Assembly (NCBI GenBank): GCA_964036045.1
Contig: OZ038392.1
Location: 35,725,330 to 35,789,329, forward strand
Length of the DNA stretch: 64,000 bases
DNA from: Eutreptiella sp. 'Long Island Sound 2002'
Lineage: Eukaryota; Euglenozoa; Euglenophyceae; Eutreptiales; Eutreptiaceae
Direction of reading: 5' to 3'
Each line of letters begins with the position of its first letter. Position 1 is the first letter of the stretch. Both the position numbers and the translations under genes were made by a program. The notes under the pieces are model-generated. The model was not told the DNA's origin and did not search any database. It saw only the letters and a program-made list of their open reading frames with translations. This document shows, in pieces, positions 11,111 through 21,479 of the stretch.

Positions 11111-13196
11111 ATGCACCAGGAGGTAGTGGGAAGGGCGCGCCTGCCACCACGCATGCCTACCAGAGTAACAGTGATGGCAGACTCCGATGGGTCCCTCGGG
11201 CGGGACGACCGCCACCACCGCCGGTCCCGCTCCCGCTCCCCCGTCTCCTGCCCAGAGTGGACGGGGGAGACCCTCGCGGAGCGCGAGGAGCGGAGGCTGG
11301 CGGAGGCGGCGGTGGTCGGGCCGCCGCCGCCGGCCCGGGAACCTGGGCCAGCCGAGACGGCCGCCCCCGCCGCCCAAGCGGCCAGCCCCGCCGCCCCGCC
11401 CCGCCCTGACGCGCAGGAGGCGGAGACCGCGGCGAGCCACGCCGCGGCCCCGGCCGCGGCCCCCGGCACGCCGCCGGCAAGGGGGGCAGCCCCGGCGCAG
11501 GAGCCGGACGCGTCGCCGAGGGCTGCCGCAGCCGCGCAGGAGAGCAAGCAGGGCGCAAGAGGGGTTGCGACGGACCCCGCACGGGCCGTGGGCGCCTCGC
11601 CGGCGGCCGCCGCGGCAGCGGAGAAGACTGAGGAGGGTGTGCGAGGGTCTGCGACCGCGGCCACAGGCGCCTCGTCGGCGGCCGCCGCGGCAGCGAAGGA
11701 GAGTGCGGAGGGCGCGAGAGGGGCTGCGGCCCCTGGCACGCCGCGCAAGCGGGGGAAGAACCCCGCACGGGCCGCGGACGCCTCGCCGGCGGCCGCCGCA
11801 GCAGCAGCAGTGGGCAGGGAGAGCGCGAAGTACCGCGCCCACGCCAACCCCGCCCACACCCACACCAGCCCCCCCAAGCCGTACCCCCCCAAGCCCTTCC
11901 CCCCGGGGCGGGAGCGGCACGTCCGCCCCCCGACGCGCGAGCGCTCGCCGCCGGGCGTCACGCTGCCGCAACTGCAAAGGCAGCGGGACGCCCGGCGAGT
12001 GGTCCAGGAAGGGCGCAGCGGCGAGGGGGAGGGGAGCGGCGGACGGCGTGACAGGCAGGGGGCAGGGGAGGGGTCAGGGCACGGGAAGGGCGCGCAGGGG
12101 CGTGGGCAGGGAGCCCAGGCGCAGGGGGCGGAGCGAGGGGAGGTGGGAGAGCGAGCGGGCCGGGGCGTGGTGGACGAGAGGCGGGACCCGCGACACGGGC
12201 AGGGGGTCGGGGAGGGGCCAGGGCACGGGAAGGGTGCTCAGGGGCGCGGGAAGGGTACCCAGGCGCAGGGGGCAGGACAAGGGGGGATGGGAGAGCGAAC
12301 GGGCCAGGGCGTGGGGGACGAGAGGCGGGACCCGCGACACGGGCATGGGACCGGAAAGGGGCCCAAGGGCAAGGGCAAGGGCAAGGGCAAGGGCCCCAAG
12401 GGACAGGAGGGACGGGGCATGGTAGCCCAGGGGGGGGGGCGGGGCGAGGGGAGGGGGGCAGAGGGCGGAGCGCCCCCGCAGCCGGACGTGCAGCCGGTGA
12501 GGTGCATCCCCCCCGGCATCCAACAGATGCCGGCACACCACACCTACCACCACCACCACCACCACCACCACCACCTCTACAACATCGACCCTGACGCCGG
12601 CGAGCTCGTCCCCCCCAAACCCCCACGACACCAGCACCAGCAAGCCCCCCCCCGCGCCGAGGGCGGAGCTGGCGCGGATGGCCTCGGCGGAGGGGGGACG
12701 GGGCGTGGCATCGGCGCCGCAGGTGCAGGAGCAGCGAGGGGGGCCGGCACGGGGGGCGGAGGAGAGCCGGCCGTGGGACGTGGACTGGGGCGCAGTCCCG
12801 GACCCGCTGGGGGGGGAGACCCTCCCCCTGGTGGGGGAAGTGTACGGGTGGTTGTGCTGGGCCAACCAGGGGACCTCCAGGAGGTCGCGGAACCGGCCCT
12901 TCGATGCCGTGCTCCTCCGGAGGGACGGAGGAAACCGAGAGGCACCCCCGGGGGGGTGGGCGGCCCCAGAGGACCACGAGAGGGTCCTCAGGTCAGTGAT
13001 CCGGGCGGCGTGGCCCGACAGGGAGCCGACGTGGCCGGCCTTCCTGGAGGGGGGAGCGGTGCTCCGCATCACGGATGCGGACGCCAACAACTGGCTCCCC
13101 CGGGCTTTGCGTAGCGCCCTCGCCCACTGGCGCTACCGCCGGCACAACCCGCCGCCGCCGCAGCCCCAGCCCCCACACAAGCGGCGACGCAAGTGA
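11111..13196 (+). CDS. Element D low-complexity ORF of unknown function
   Basis: ATG at 11111. The N-terminus has an RS-rich patch, followed by long Ala/Pro/Glu-rich repeats, Gly/Lys/Arg-rich repeats (GKG units near 12360-12400) and a run of nine His near 12550. The frame then has to change near the C-run at 12645-12655 to enter a normal-complexity C-terminal domain (about 12680-13196) with several conserved-looking Trp residues (WDVDWGAVPDPL, GWLCWANQG, HWRYRRH), ending in a basic tail and TGA. The frame change sits in a C homopolymer and could be a read error. I do not recognise the C-terminal domain. The upstream ORF 10821-11111 may be the tail of a preceding reading frame. Confidence 0.4.
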
Positions 13197-13344
13197 AGGC
13201 CCAGACGGCGGGTACGGGAGGGTTGGGGGGGGGGATGGGCCCCCTGACCCACGCCCCCCCCACGGTAAGGCACGACGTGCGGGGGCGCGCCGCCTCCCGC
13301 GGGAGGGAGTGCGGGGGCGACAAGCGCGGGGAGGAACCGGCTGC

Positions 13345-15365
13345 CCCGCAACCTGCTAACCACTGACCGCTAACCCCCACGGCCACCCCCGGCCGGCCGG
13401 CGCCGCGCGGCAACGGCCGGGGAGGTGAGGGCCCCGGCGAGGGCCTGCGCGGGCATCCAGCTCTCGATAGGGGGGGCGGGTGAAGGGCGCGACCCCCTGG
13501 CCGATGGCTGGCCCCCGGGACCAGGGCCGCCATGCCGCCCCCGCCCCCCCCCCAACGGCCGGCGAGAGGCATCGCCAGGGGGCCAAAGGGCCCCCCCCAA
13601 CCCACCCCCCCCCCCGCACAGACCCGGGCGCGGGCGAGGAGGCGGCCCCCCCACCCCCCCCCCCCCGCACCCACCACAGCAGGGGAGCCACAGGCGCGGC
13701 CCTCCGCCCCCCCAGGGCCGGGGGGGCGCCCCCCCCTCAGGGGGAATGGCGGCGCAATGCGGGCAACGGCGGCTGGGCCTGCTCCCGCGAACCCACACCG
13801 GCGTGCCGGAGCAACGCGCACGACGGAGCAGGAAGGAGGCCGCGCCCCACATGACCCTCCCGTAACCACAGCCCGCTCCGAGGTGACAGAGGGAGGGTAT
13901 CAAGTCAGATGGGGCCCCCCGGGAGGCGGTCCACGGGCCGCCCCTCACCCCCCCCACCCCGGGGCGGCAATTCAGCCCCGACCGCAAGCGCGCGCCGGAA
14001 GGGAGCGCACCGGCGACACGGAGAGAGCCAGGAAGGAGTACCACAGGCCGCCGCCTGGAACGAGAGCAGGGAGGCCGCGGCGCGACACCCCCCCCCCCCG
14101 CCCCCCCACCGGCCCGCCAGCCGCAGGGGCCCCGGCCCCCACCCCCCGAGGCAGAAGGGACGGACCCCCCCGCCCGAGAGGGGAGCCGGAGTGTGACCCG
14201 CCCCCACGCCCCAGCCGCCGGCTCCAATGGGGGCCGCGAAGAGCAAGTGGGCCCACGCCTGCGCACCGGGACGCCGCGCAGATCGTGCCCAGAGAAGCCG
14301 GGTGGGCGCGAACCGGAATGGTATGGGTGGCCACGCCCCCCATGGACAGCACGACACCAAGGGACGCCCGCTTTGTTGCCTACCCAGGGAAAGCGGCCCC
14401 GCAACCCGCTAACCACTGACCGCTGACCCTCACGGCCACCCCCGGCCGGCCAGCGCCGCGCGGCAACGTACGGGAGATGAGGGGCCCCAGGGAGGGACTG
14501 CGTGAGGATCCGGCTCTCGGTAGAGGGGGGCGGGGGAAGGGCGCGACCCCCCTGGCCGATGGCTGGCCCCCGGGGCCGGGACCGCCAAGCCGCCCTCCCC
14601 CCCCCCCTTTTTGGCCGACAGGGGGCATCGCCAGCGGACCGAAGGACTCCCCCCACTCCCCCCCCCCCCCCCCCTCCCACACAGGCCCGAGAGCGAGCGG
14701 GGTGGCGCCCCGCCCCCCCCCGCACCCACCCCAGCTGGGGAGCCACAGGCGCGGCCCTCCGCCCCCCCAGGGCCGGGGGGGCGCCCCCACCCACAGGAGG
14801 GACGGCGACACGGTAAGGGCAACGGCGGCTGGACCTGCCCCCACGAACCCACACCGGCGTGCCGGGGCAACGCGCACAACGGAACACGAAGGAGGCCGCG
14901 CCCCGCATGACCCTCCCGTGACCACAGCCCACTCCGAGGGGACAGAGGGGGGGTTTGCAGGTCAGCCGGGGCCCCCAGGGGAGCGGTCCACGGGCCGCCC
15001 CTCACCCCCCCCCGCCCCGGGGCGGCACTTCAGCCCCGACCGCACGCGCGCGCCGGAGGGGAGGGCCAGAAAGGGGTACCGCAGGCCGCCGCCCGGAAGG
15101 AGAGCGGGGAGGCCGCAGCGCGACACCCCCCCCGAGGCAAGGGGGATGGGCCCCCCCCACCCGAGAGTGTGACCCGCCCCCCCGCTCCGGCCGCCGGCCC
15201 ACAAGGGGGCCGCGAAGAACAAGCGGGCCCACGCCTGCGCACCGGGACGCCGCACAGATCGTACCCGGAGAGGCTGGGTGAACACGAACCGGAGTGGTAT
15301 GGGGGGCCACGCCCCCCATGGACAGCGCAACGCCAGTGACGCCCGCTTTGTTGCCTGCCCAGGGA
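13345..15365 (+). repeat. Two tandem ~1.0 kb GC-rich repeats in D
   Basis: Unit 1 is about 13345-14395 and unit 2 about 14396-15365. Both start with AACC(T/C)GCTAACCACTGACC and share an order of blocks ending with GCCCGCTTTGTTGCCT. Units differ by indels in C runs. No credible coding frame is seen. The long ORFs on both strands are products of extreme GC content. Confidence 0.7.
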
Positions 15366-17191
15366 AGGCAGAGGGACGGAAAGAGGCAGAGCGACCCCCC
15401 GCCCTACAGTGAGTCGGCGACCCGGTGGTGCTACTGCCCGCCTCTTACCCCTGTGCACGTCAGTCGGCGATCCAACGCACCCCACCCAGCCCCCTCCCCC
15501 CCTGTCCCGACCCCGTGCGCGTGGACTGGGGCCTCCCGGCACGCGCAACACGCTTCACAGCGCACAGCCCCACCCTCAGGACTGGACTCATAGCCGACGA
15601 CACCCCTCAGTGGCGTAAGAGACTCCCGCGGCCCAGTAGTGAGAGCGTCGGTCTTCAATCGTCCAGTGCGGGGGTTCGATCCCGGGCGTTGGTGCTCCTG
15701 GGATCCCTGCACGTAGAGCTCTCTAGTTGGCGACGTGGGAACCACCCCCCCCTCCAGCAACTCGCGCCACCACCGATACCGGTGGATCGGGTGGAGGTCT
15801 CGTTCGTTTTACCCCCCACCCAAGAAAAACAAAAGACATGGGAGCCACCCACCCCTGCAGCAGTGCGCACCGTCACCTGTACTCAAACAGGTGGATGGGA
15901 GGCCTCGCCCGGTATTCGAAGGGATCGGTGGGAGACCACCGATCCCGGGGTTCGAACCAGCTCCTTCGCGGCGCGCGCCTGGTGCGCTACTTCCGGGGCG
16001 GCTGCCTTCAGAGATACACCGGCACCCGGGTCACAGAACAAACGCGCCCGCAACCCCCTCCCCCTGTGCTAAGAGTAAGCCCGCGGTAGGGCTGCTCTGC
16101 TGGGCCATGAACCGGGACATTGGAGCACCACTCCAGCCACGGTCACCCCAACCCCCCCACGCATCCCGCAGGGCGAAGCTCCGTGCGCATCAGGGTCGTC
16201 ATGAGAATCCGGCGGGCCGGCGCCTGGACACCAAGACGACACCTCTCTCCCCCCCCGCAAGAACAGAGCGGGGCCCCCACACCCGCACGCCCGCAACGCA
16301 GACCCCGACAGCCCACCTAGTGGACGGGCAGAGGAGGGAAGAGGAACGCAAGACCCAGAACGCCCCACGCAACGGACGAAGGCACCCCCCCGGGGACGCC
16401 CAGCCGCCGCCCCCGCAACCCCAAGCCAAGTAGGGGGGAACCGGGACCGGACCGCCCCCCCCCAAGCACGCCAGACGGAGCACGGGACCGGGGCAGGACA
16501 CGCGGAGGGGCACGGACCACATGGAACGGCCCTACCAGCGCCCAGTGCCGGGACCACGCGAGATGCGCGCGCCACACCACCCAGCGGGGAGCGGACACCG
16601 CGAGAGCGCGAGCGCACACACACGAAAAGGACACGCGGGGACCACCAGAAGGGCAACCGGACCGAGCGCGCGGAACGCACAGACCACATGGAATGGCGTA
16701 CCAGCGAGCGAGGATAAGGGACACCCGGACGGGACGGCCCGCCACACGCAACGCGGGATACGCGGGGCGGGAAGGGGGAAGAAGGGGAGACACAACACCA
16801 GGTACCGGCCCGAATCCCCCCGAACCGGCCGCGAGCGCCGCGCACACACAGACGGGACACTGCACCCGCCAAGGCAGTAGTGGCGCACAGCGCCACGCCC
16901 CAACCCCTAGGCTAGGCAGCCTCCGCGCCAGCCCAAGGGGGTCCCACTGGCGACAAGCCAGTAGCACGGGCCCGGCGGCGCCGGTGCCCCGGGCGACCAC
17001 GCATTAGGGGGGCGACGCAGTGGGTAAGCGCCCGCGGCCACGGCTGCGAATTGATGCACTGACCGGGGAGTGGCGAAACGGGGACGCCGGGGAAGGACGG
17101 GGCTCCGAGCTCTGTGAACCCGGGGCACTCCGCCACCAGGCAGGAGGTGCGTCTTGGAGGGCCCCCCACTAGGACCCGGTGGGGAGGATAT
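15366..17191 (+). other. D 3' portion: non-coding GC-rich sequence with tRNA-like heads
   Basis: No supported gene. It contains a tRNA-like segment at 15637-15690 with an A-box-like CCCAGTAGTGAGAGCG and a B-box match GGTTCGATCCC, a perfect hairpin followed by another GGTTCGAACC (15921-15958), and a third A-box-like CAGTGGGTAAGCGC near 17018. These look like fused tRNA-derived SINE modules. Confidence 0.45.
15921..15946 (+). other. Perfect 11-bp hairpin in D
   Basis: GGGATCGGTGG, loop GAGA, then CCACCGATCCC, flanked by TTCGAA on both sides and followed by a B-box-like GGTTCGAACC. It could be part of a Pol III transcript fold. Confidence 0.5.
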
Positions 17192-17267
17192 CACCTGGCC
17201 CGACCAGGTGGCCCCCCGGGGCCGAAAAGCGTCTAGTACCCGCAAAATCAAACCTCAAACCTCAAAC
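17192..17267 (+). other. 3' hairpin and AAACCTC tail of D
   Basis: CACCTGG-CCCGA-CCAGGTG at 17192-17210, then a GCCCCCCGGGGC palindrome, then AAAATC and repeated AAACCTC units up to the border at 17267. A structured 3' end plus a short tandem tail is the usual end of LINEs and SINEs. Confidence 0.55.
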
Positions 17268-18818
17268 CTGTTTCTGAATTCAGTTGCTTGGCCAAGTCAT
17301 TTTCTGTGTGGTCCTGACATCCATGCCCCACATTCCTAACCAGCACCATTACACCCAAAAGAGTGCACATGAAGTGCCTAATGCTATCTCTGAGGCAGGA
17401 GTCAGACCAATTTTCATATAAAATCTTTTGTATTATCTATTTGTGATTGAATCCTTGTGTATAAACCTGCTTTGTCTATCTGCAGCCCTTCTGTGTTACA
17501 CTGGATTCCAAAACCAATCATTGATTCTATCCACATCTTGTTCTTGCTCTACTAGCTGCTTTGGTTTGGGTTTTCAACTACAAAACCTGCAGGATTTCAT
17601 CAAAATATCTAGGGCATAAATCAAGGACATCGTTCTGGTAGCAGAGGCAGTCCCTTGTGACCTTTTGAACCGACCCTGAGAAGAAGTGTAGCACACAAAG
17701 CTCAACAACAAGTTCATCATGTCCACGCCAAGCGTCAGGACCTGGCCCATCAGAACTGTCCAAGTGCAAATGGGCAGCATGGCCCACCCAATGAGTGAAC
17801 CACCTTACCGAGCTCCACAACATCTCAGTGGCGCATCTGGGTCCCAAGGAGATCCACAAGGCAGAAGGGCGGAAGAAAATAAAGGCCTTACCACCGAGGC
17901 CTTAGCGGCCCACGGTGGAGACAGCTTCAGTCATCCCCACAGATGTGTAGCAGCCTCAGTATCCAGATCTAACTGTCCGGCTTCATCCTCAACAGCGATT
18001 GAAGGCCCTGAGGAGTATGAGGAACTGAGGAAGAAAATGGATGAATACATCCTCCATGAGGAGTACTACAAATCCATTCGTGGAGAAGATGGAGAGGAGC
18101 CATTGGCAGTACATGGATCCAGACCACGTACAGACCTAGGGTCCTACGCGCACTCTAGCCCGCTGTCCGACAGAGCCGAGACTGCATCCCTGCCAAGACG
18201 ACCAAGACCTTAGTATCCAAGAGCATGTTGTCCAACCCCAAGGGCTCCCGAGGTGGGCCCGACTCGAGTTGAGGAACAAACATTATCCAAGGCCAACCTA
18301 CGGTGCCCTGGATCATACGGCCGAACTGTTGGCCATACTCCTGTCTGGATCAGAAGATCCAGATGTGACGGCCCTATCGGAGGCCATTAAGGCTCAACTT
18401 GGTATTGCAGAACCCTTACCCAAGCCAGAGATGCCCTCTCTCTCTCCAGGACTGAGAACCCTGGCCGAAGATCTTAAGAGATCAAGGGTCTCAAGGCTGT
18501 TGCCTAAGGTCACCTGCCCCAGCCCTTTTCACCCCCGTGCCAGGACTGTGCCCATGGCTGAACTACAGGACGTGCCTGTCACAGAGATTGAGAAAAGAGG
18601 GCTGTCAGCCCTGGCACCTCTTGCCGGCGTGTCGCCTTTAGGCCTAACTCCGGGGGGTGGGAAGACGGGCAGACCTATTGCCCAGGCGAACATCCAGCTT
18701 GAACTGCCGGAGTTCGACCCCAAAAATCTGCCCGAATGGGCAGAAGAATTTGCAGAGTTCCTTTTGCTGACTGCCCAATCCCCTGTGGATGTGGCCACTA
18801 AATGCTCACTGCTGAAAC
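17268..18818 (+). repeat. Right copy of the 1.55 kb direct duplication (half LTR, PBS, gag start)
   Basis: Same content as 9288-10837, at a constant offset of 7980 up to a one-base insertion near 18282. It begins inside the LTR (LTR portion to 17636), so there is no complete second LTR here. Confidence 0.9.
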
Positions 18819-19955
18819 GCTCATGCAAAAAGAAATTTTTGCAAAAACAGGTGAAACAGATCGTGAAAACCTGTTCTACCTGGGCAGAGGTACTCCCGAG
18901 GTTGGAGGAAACATTCCCAGTCTATGAGACCGACCTCAGCGTACGCACACAGATCGAGGAGCCACCTATGCTCCCTGAGTTTCCATCCGCTGCGCAAATT
19001 TCTGAATATGTGTGCGACTTGGAGTACTTGTTTTCGAGGATGAACGTGGGCTCCTACGGAGCCACTGAGCCCCACCTGTGGCTCATGAGTAAGATCTCCC
19101 AACGTACGTGGGATGATGCTGCTCCACCTCTGAGAGGAAGAGCAGGGCCCACTCGTACGATTAACTGGTGGACCTCTTGATTGAGCTAGCTCTTGAGAGA
19201 GAGAATGACTCCCACATGGAGAAATTCCTCAAGAAGCATTTGGGTCCAGGTGGTACCCCTACCCACGAACGTGGCGAAGGGAAAGGGCCTAAAAATCCCA
19301 CTAACACCAACCAGGGAGGTGGTAAAGGGAGGGGTAACCTACGTGTCATCAATGAGGTTAAACCCGATGCACGTACACCCCCCCTGTTCTACTGCAAACC
19401 TGTCAATGTTAATGACAAGGGGGGACCTTCTCATGCCTCTGACTGCGATCTCCACAGTGGCTGTATGCTGCAGATGAAACGTCAGCAGCATACCAAAGAT
19501 GGGAAACCTGTGACCCATCAGGACCATTTCAGGTGTACCATCACCTGTGGTTACTGTGGCAAACGTCGTCACTACGAGGACGAATGCCTAATCAGGAAAC
19601 GTGAGAGTGACAAGCTCAAGCGTCAGGAAGCGGAACGCCAGAAGACGCAAACGCCCGCCAGAAATCCCCTGAATGCGGATTAAGGTCGTAAAGGAGGTGG
19701 CAAGAGGGGTGGCAAAAATGGACCCCCTAACACCCAGAGGCGCTCATCAGCGCCCGTTGCTACACCCACTCCTGCTGCTACACCCGCTCCTGCCGCAGGT
19801 GACCCCAAGAAGCGCCCCCAAAGGGATAACGCCTTCCCTGAGGGAAATAATTCCAAGAAGAGGCGCCTGGCCTGGATGGGCAAGTCCCTCATTGCTGCAG
19901 GGGTGGATGTCAAGTTCCCTGAGAGGAGTAGGGGGGCGGCTCCGAAGAGGAGGAC
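17719..19955 (+). pseudogene. Nested A Gag, full length but frame-broken
   Basis: ATG at 17719 and an in-frame TAG at 18211-18213, as in the first copy. A one-base insertion near 18282 then shifts the frame relative to copy one. The capsid-like region runs to about 19140, and a further shift leads to a segment with a C-X2-C-X4-H-X4-C knuckle, CGYCGKRRHYEDEC, at 19546-19587, ending in TAA at 19681. A Pro/Ala/Lys-rich linker (19684-19955) joins it to the protease. The role would be particle structure and RNA packaging. At least two indels make it non-functional as assembled. Confidence 0.7.
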
Positions 19956-21479
19956 TTGGTTTTCTGGATCCTCCTGAAAATCGGGGATCAGGTTCTTCGA
20001 GCGGTGCTTGACACCGGTGCAACACTCCTCATAGTGGCCCGGCGCCTGCTAAGGACTTTCAAGAAAACTAAGACCGTGGCCATAAGAGTAGGGGATGGGC
20101 GTACCATCCATTCTTTTGGGGGGGTCGATGTGACTATATGTCTCGGCGACGAAACCGTGACCCAACACTGCAGAGTGCTGGACACCGACGTCTTTGACAT
20201 CGTCATTGGCACCGACTTCCTACGAAGAACCGCCCAGGTAAAAATGCTGTCCCTCCAGCGCCCCTATTCTTTGCACTGCGACCTTGGCAGTGGGCTATTC
20301 TCCGTACCTTTGGAGCTGACAGGACGAAAAGAGTCTGGGCTGCGCTACGCATCCAAGACTAACTATCGTACTGAAAACTATCAATTGGCCCGTCACGTTC
20401 TTGAAAATGGACTGGCGGCCCTTCAGGTAAACCTGGATGAGATCCAGGTGGAATTGTTTGCGAGCCAACAACAGCACATCATGCAGTTGTACTGCTCGAA
20501 ACAACTGAACAATGCCTTCCGTTTCTTCTGGAAAGCAATGGGCCTAGCGTATGCTAACCCTCCCTTCTCCCTGCTCGCGAAAGTTCTAACCAAAATCGCT
20601 TATGAGGTAGGAAGGGTTGTTATGTGCACCCCTGACTGGGGCTGCTCTGGTGAACATGCTTACTGGCGCCGTATGCTAGATCGAATGACCGTGGGAAGAG
20701 TGCAACTCCCCGACGGCCCCATCTATGTGCCTGAGGACTCAGACACAGCTATGCAGGCCCCTGAGTGGGCCAGTTTCCTGCCAATCGTCGATGGTTCTCG
20801 CAATTCTGTACCCCTGTGTGACCTAGACGAGGTGCTACTGAAAGAGGTCATGGCCGAAAATCGTGGCCTGACCCTTTATGATCTCAAAAATCGATCTCCT
20901 GAGCACCTATCTGCCACACTTACAGGGTGTGAGTCTCCCGATGACTATCTGGAACCTGCAGCTGTAAAAGAGGATGCTGACGACCAACTGTCTGAGATCG
21001 CCAGCACTATTCCTTCTGTTGATCCCAGCTGTGTTGACCGGAAACATAGTGCCTTCCTAGCCCAGCTGTTGCTAGAGGAGGTAGATCTAGAGTCAACCTC
21101 TGAACCCGCTTCCCCTGTTGGGAAGCCAGTGCTACACATGCAGCCTATGCACACAGGTGAACCCGTGGCCCGGAGTGCTGATGCTCTGGCGCAGCCTGCT
21201 GCTAATGACATGCCATTGTCTGAGCATGACACTCAAGAACTCTGGCGGCTGTTGTACCTGAAGGCCGAAGGTATTGAGCGCCAAGAGCGGCTGCAATACC
21301 TCAGACAGACCTGGAAATCCTCCATCTGGTCTGAGGAGGACGATGAGTCCTACACGCTGCCTGATCCTGAGATACCTCTAGTGTATTCTCTGCACTATGG
21401 GCAGCAATGTCCCCCTGAGTGGGACGATGGTTCTGTGCCTGCCGAAACTGCTGATCGGCAGAAAAAGAAAGAACATTGA
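19956..21479 (+). CDS. Nested A protease, methyltransferase-like domain and linker
   Basis: Residues 17-90 form a retropepsin: LDTGAT at 18-23 and VIGTDFL at 83-89. Residues ~155-245 match the domain also present in B and C: VELFAS, then YANPPFSLL with NPPF at 201-204, then VVMCTPDW. NPPF equals motif IV (D/N-PP-Y/F) of N6-adenine methyltransferases. No glycine-rich SAM-binding motif is evident, so activity is doubtful. A long acidic linker follows. The frame ends at a TGA where outer A has GGA, so the stop is a mutation inside a longer polyprotein. An ATG start is not expected. Confidence 0.75.
   Translation: MVFWILLKIGDQVLRAVLDTGATLLIVARRLLRTFKKTKTVAIRVGDGRTIHSFGGVDVTICLGDETVTQHCRVLDTDVFDIVIGTDFLRRTAQVKMLSLQRPYSLHCDLGSGLFSVPLELTGRKESGLRYASKTNYRTENYQLARHVLENGLAALQVNLDEIQVELFASQQQHIMQLYCSKQLNNAFRFFWKAMGLAYANPPFSLLAKVLTKIAYEVGRVVMCTPDWGCSGEHAYWRRMLDRMTVGRVQLPDGPIYVPEDSDTAMQAPEWASFLPIVDGSRNSVPLCDLDEVLLKEVMAENRGLTLYDLKNRSPEHLSATLTGCESPDDYLEPAAVKEDADDQLSEIASTIPSVDPSCVDRKHSAFLAQLLLEEVDLESTSEPASPVGKPVLHMQPMHTGEPVARSADALAQPAANDMPLSEHDTQELWRLLYLKAEGIERQERLQYLRQTWKSSIWSEEDDESYTLPDPEIPLVYSLHYGQQCPPEWDDGSVPAETADRQKKKEH

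Larger units (their letters stand above)
10838..17267 (+). mobile_element. Element D: GC-rich 6.4 kb insertion, probable non-LTR or SINE-like retroelement
   Basis: Sharp borders interrupt family A gag at 10837/10838 and restart family A LTR at 17267/17268. Composition is strikingly G+C rich with long homopolymer C/G runs, unlike family A. The right end has a hairpin and a short tail of AAACCTC units, typical of the 3' ends of non-LTR elements. It carries one long low-complexity ORF, two ~1 kb tandem repeats and tRNA-like segments. No RT, transposase or endonuclease was recognised, so it may be 5'-truncated or non-autonomous. The direct flanks are 1.55 kb long rather than the usual few bases. 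Confidence 0.6.

Noticed and set aside
10548-17000. Many long ORFs on both strands in the GC-rich block, several over 300 codons on the minus strand
   Set aside because: Extreme G+C content removes stop codons in all frames. The text is Pro/Ala/Gly/Arg low complexity with no motifs. Only the plus-strand ORF at 11111-13196 ends in ordinary protein sequence.
16069-17000. Minus-strand ORFs of 227-275 codons near the end of D
   Set aside because: They are shadows of GC-rich non-coding sequence, with no conserved motif and Arg/Ser/Pro-biased composition.
17244-17267. AAACCTC units as a telomere-like repeat
   Set aside because: Only about three units, at the end of an insertion, and not a common telomere repeat. 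Better read as an element tail.
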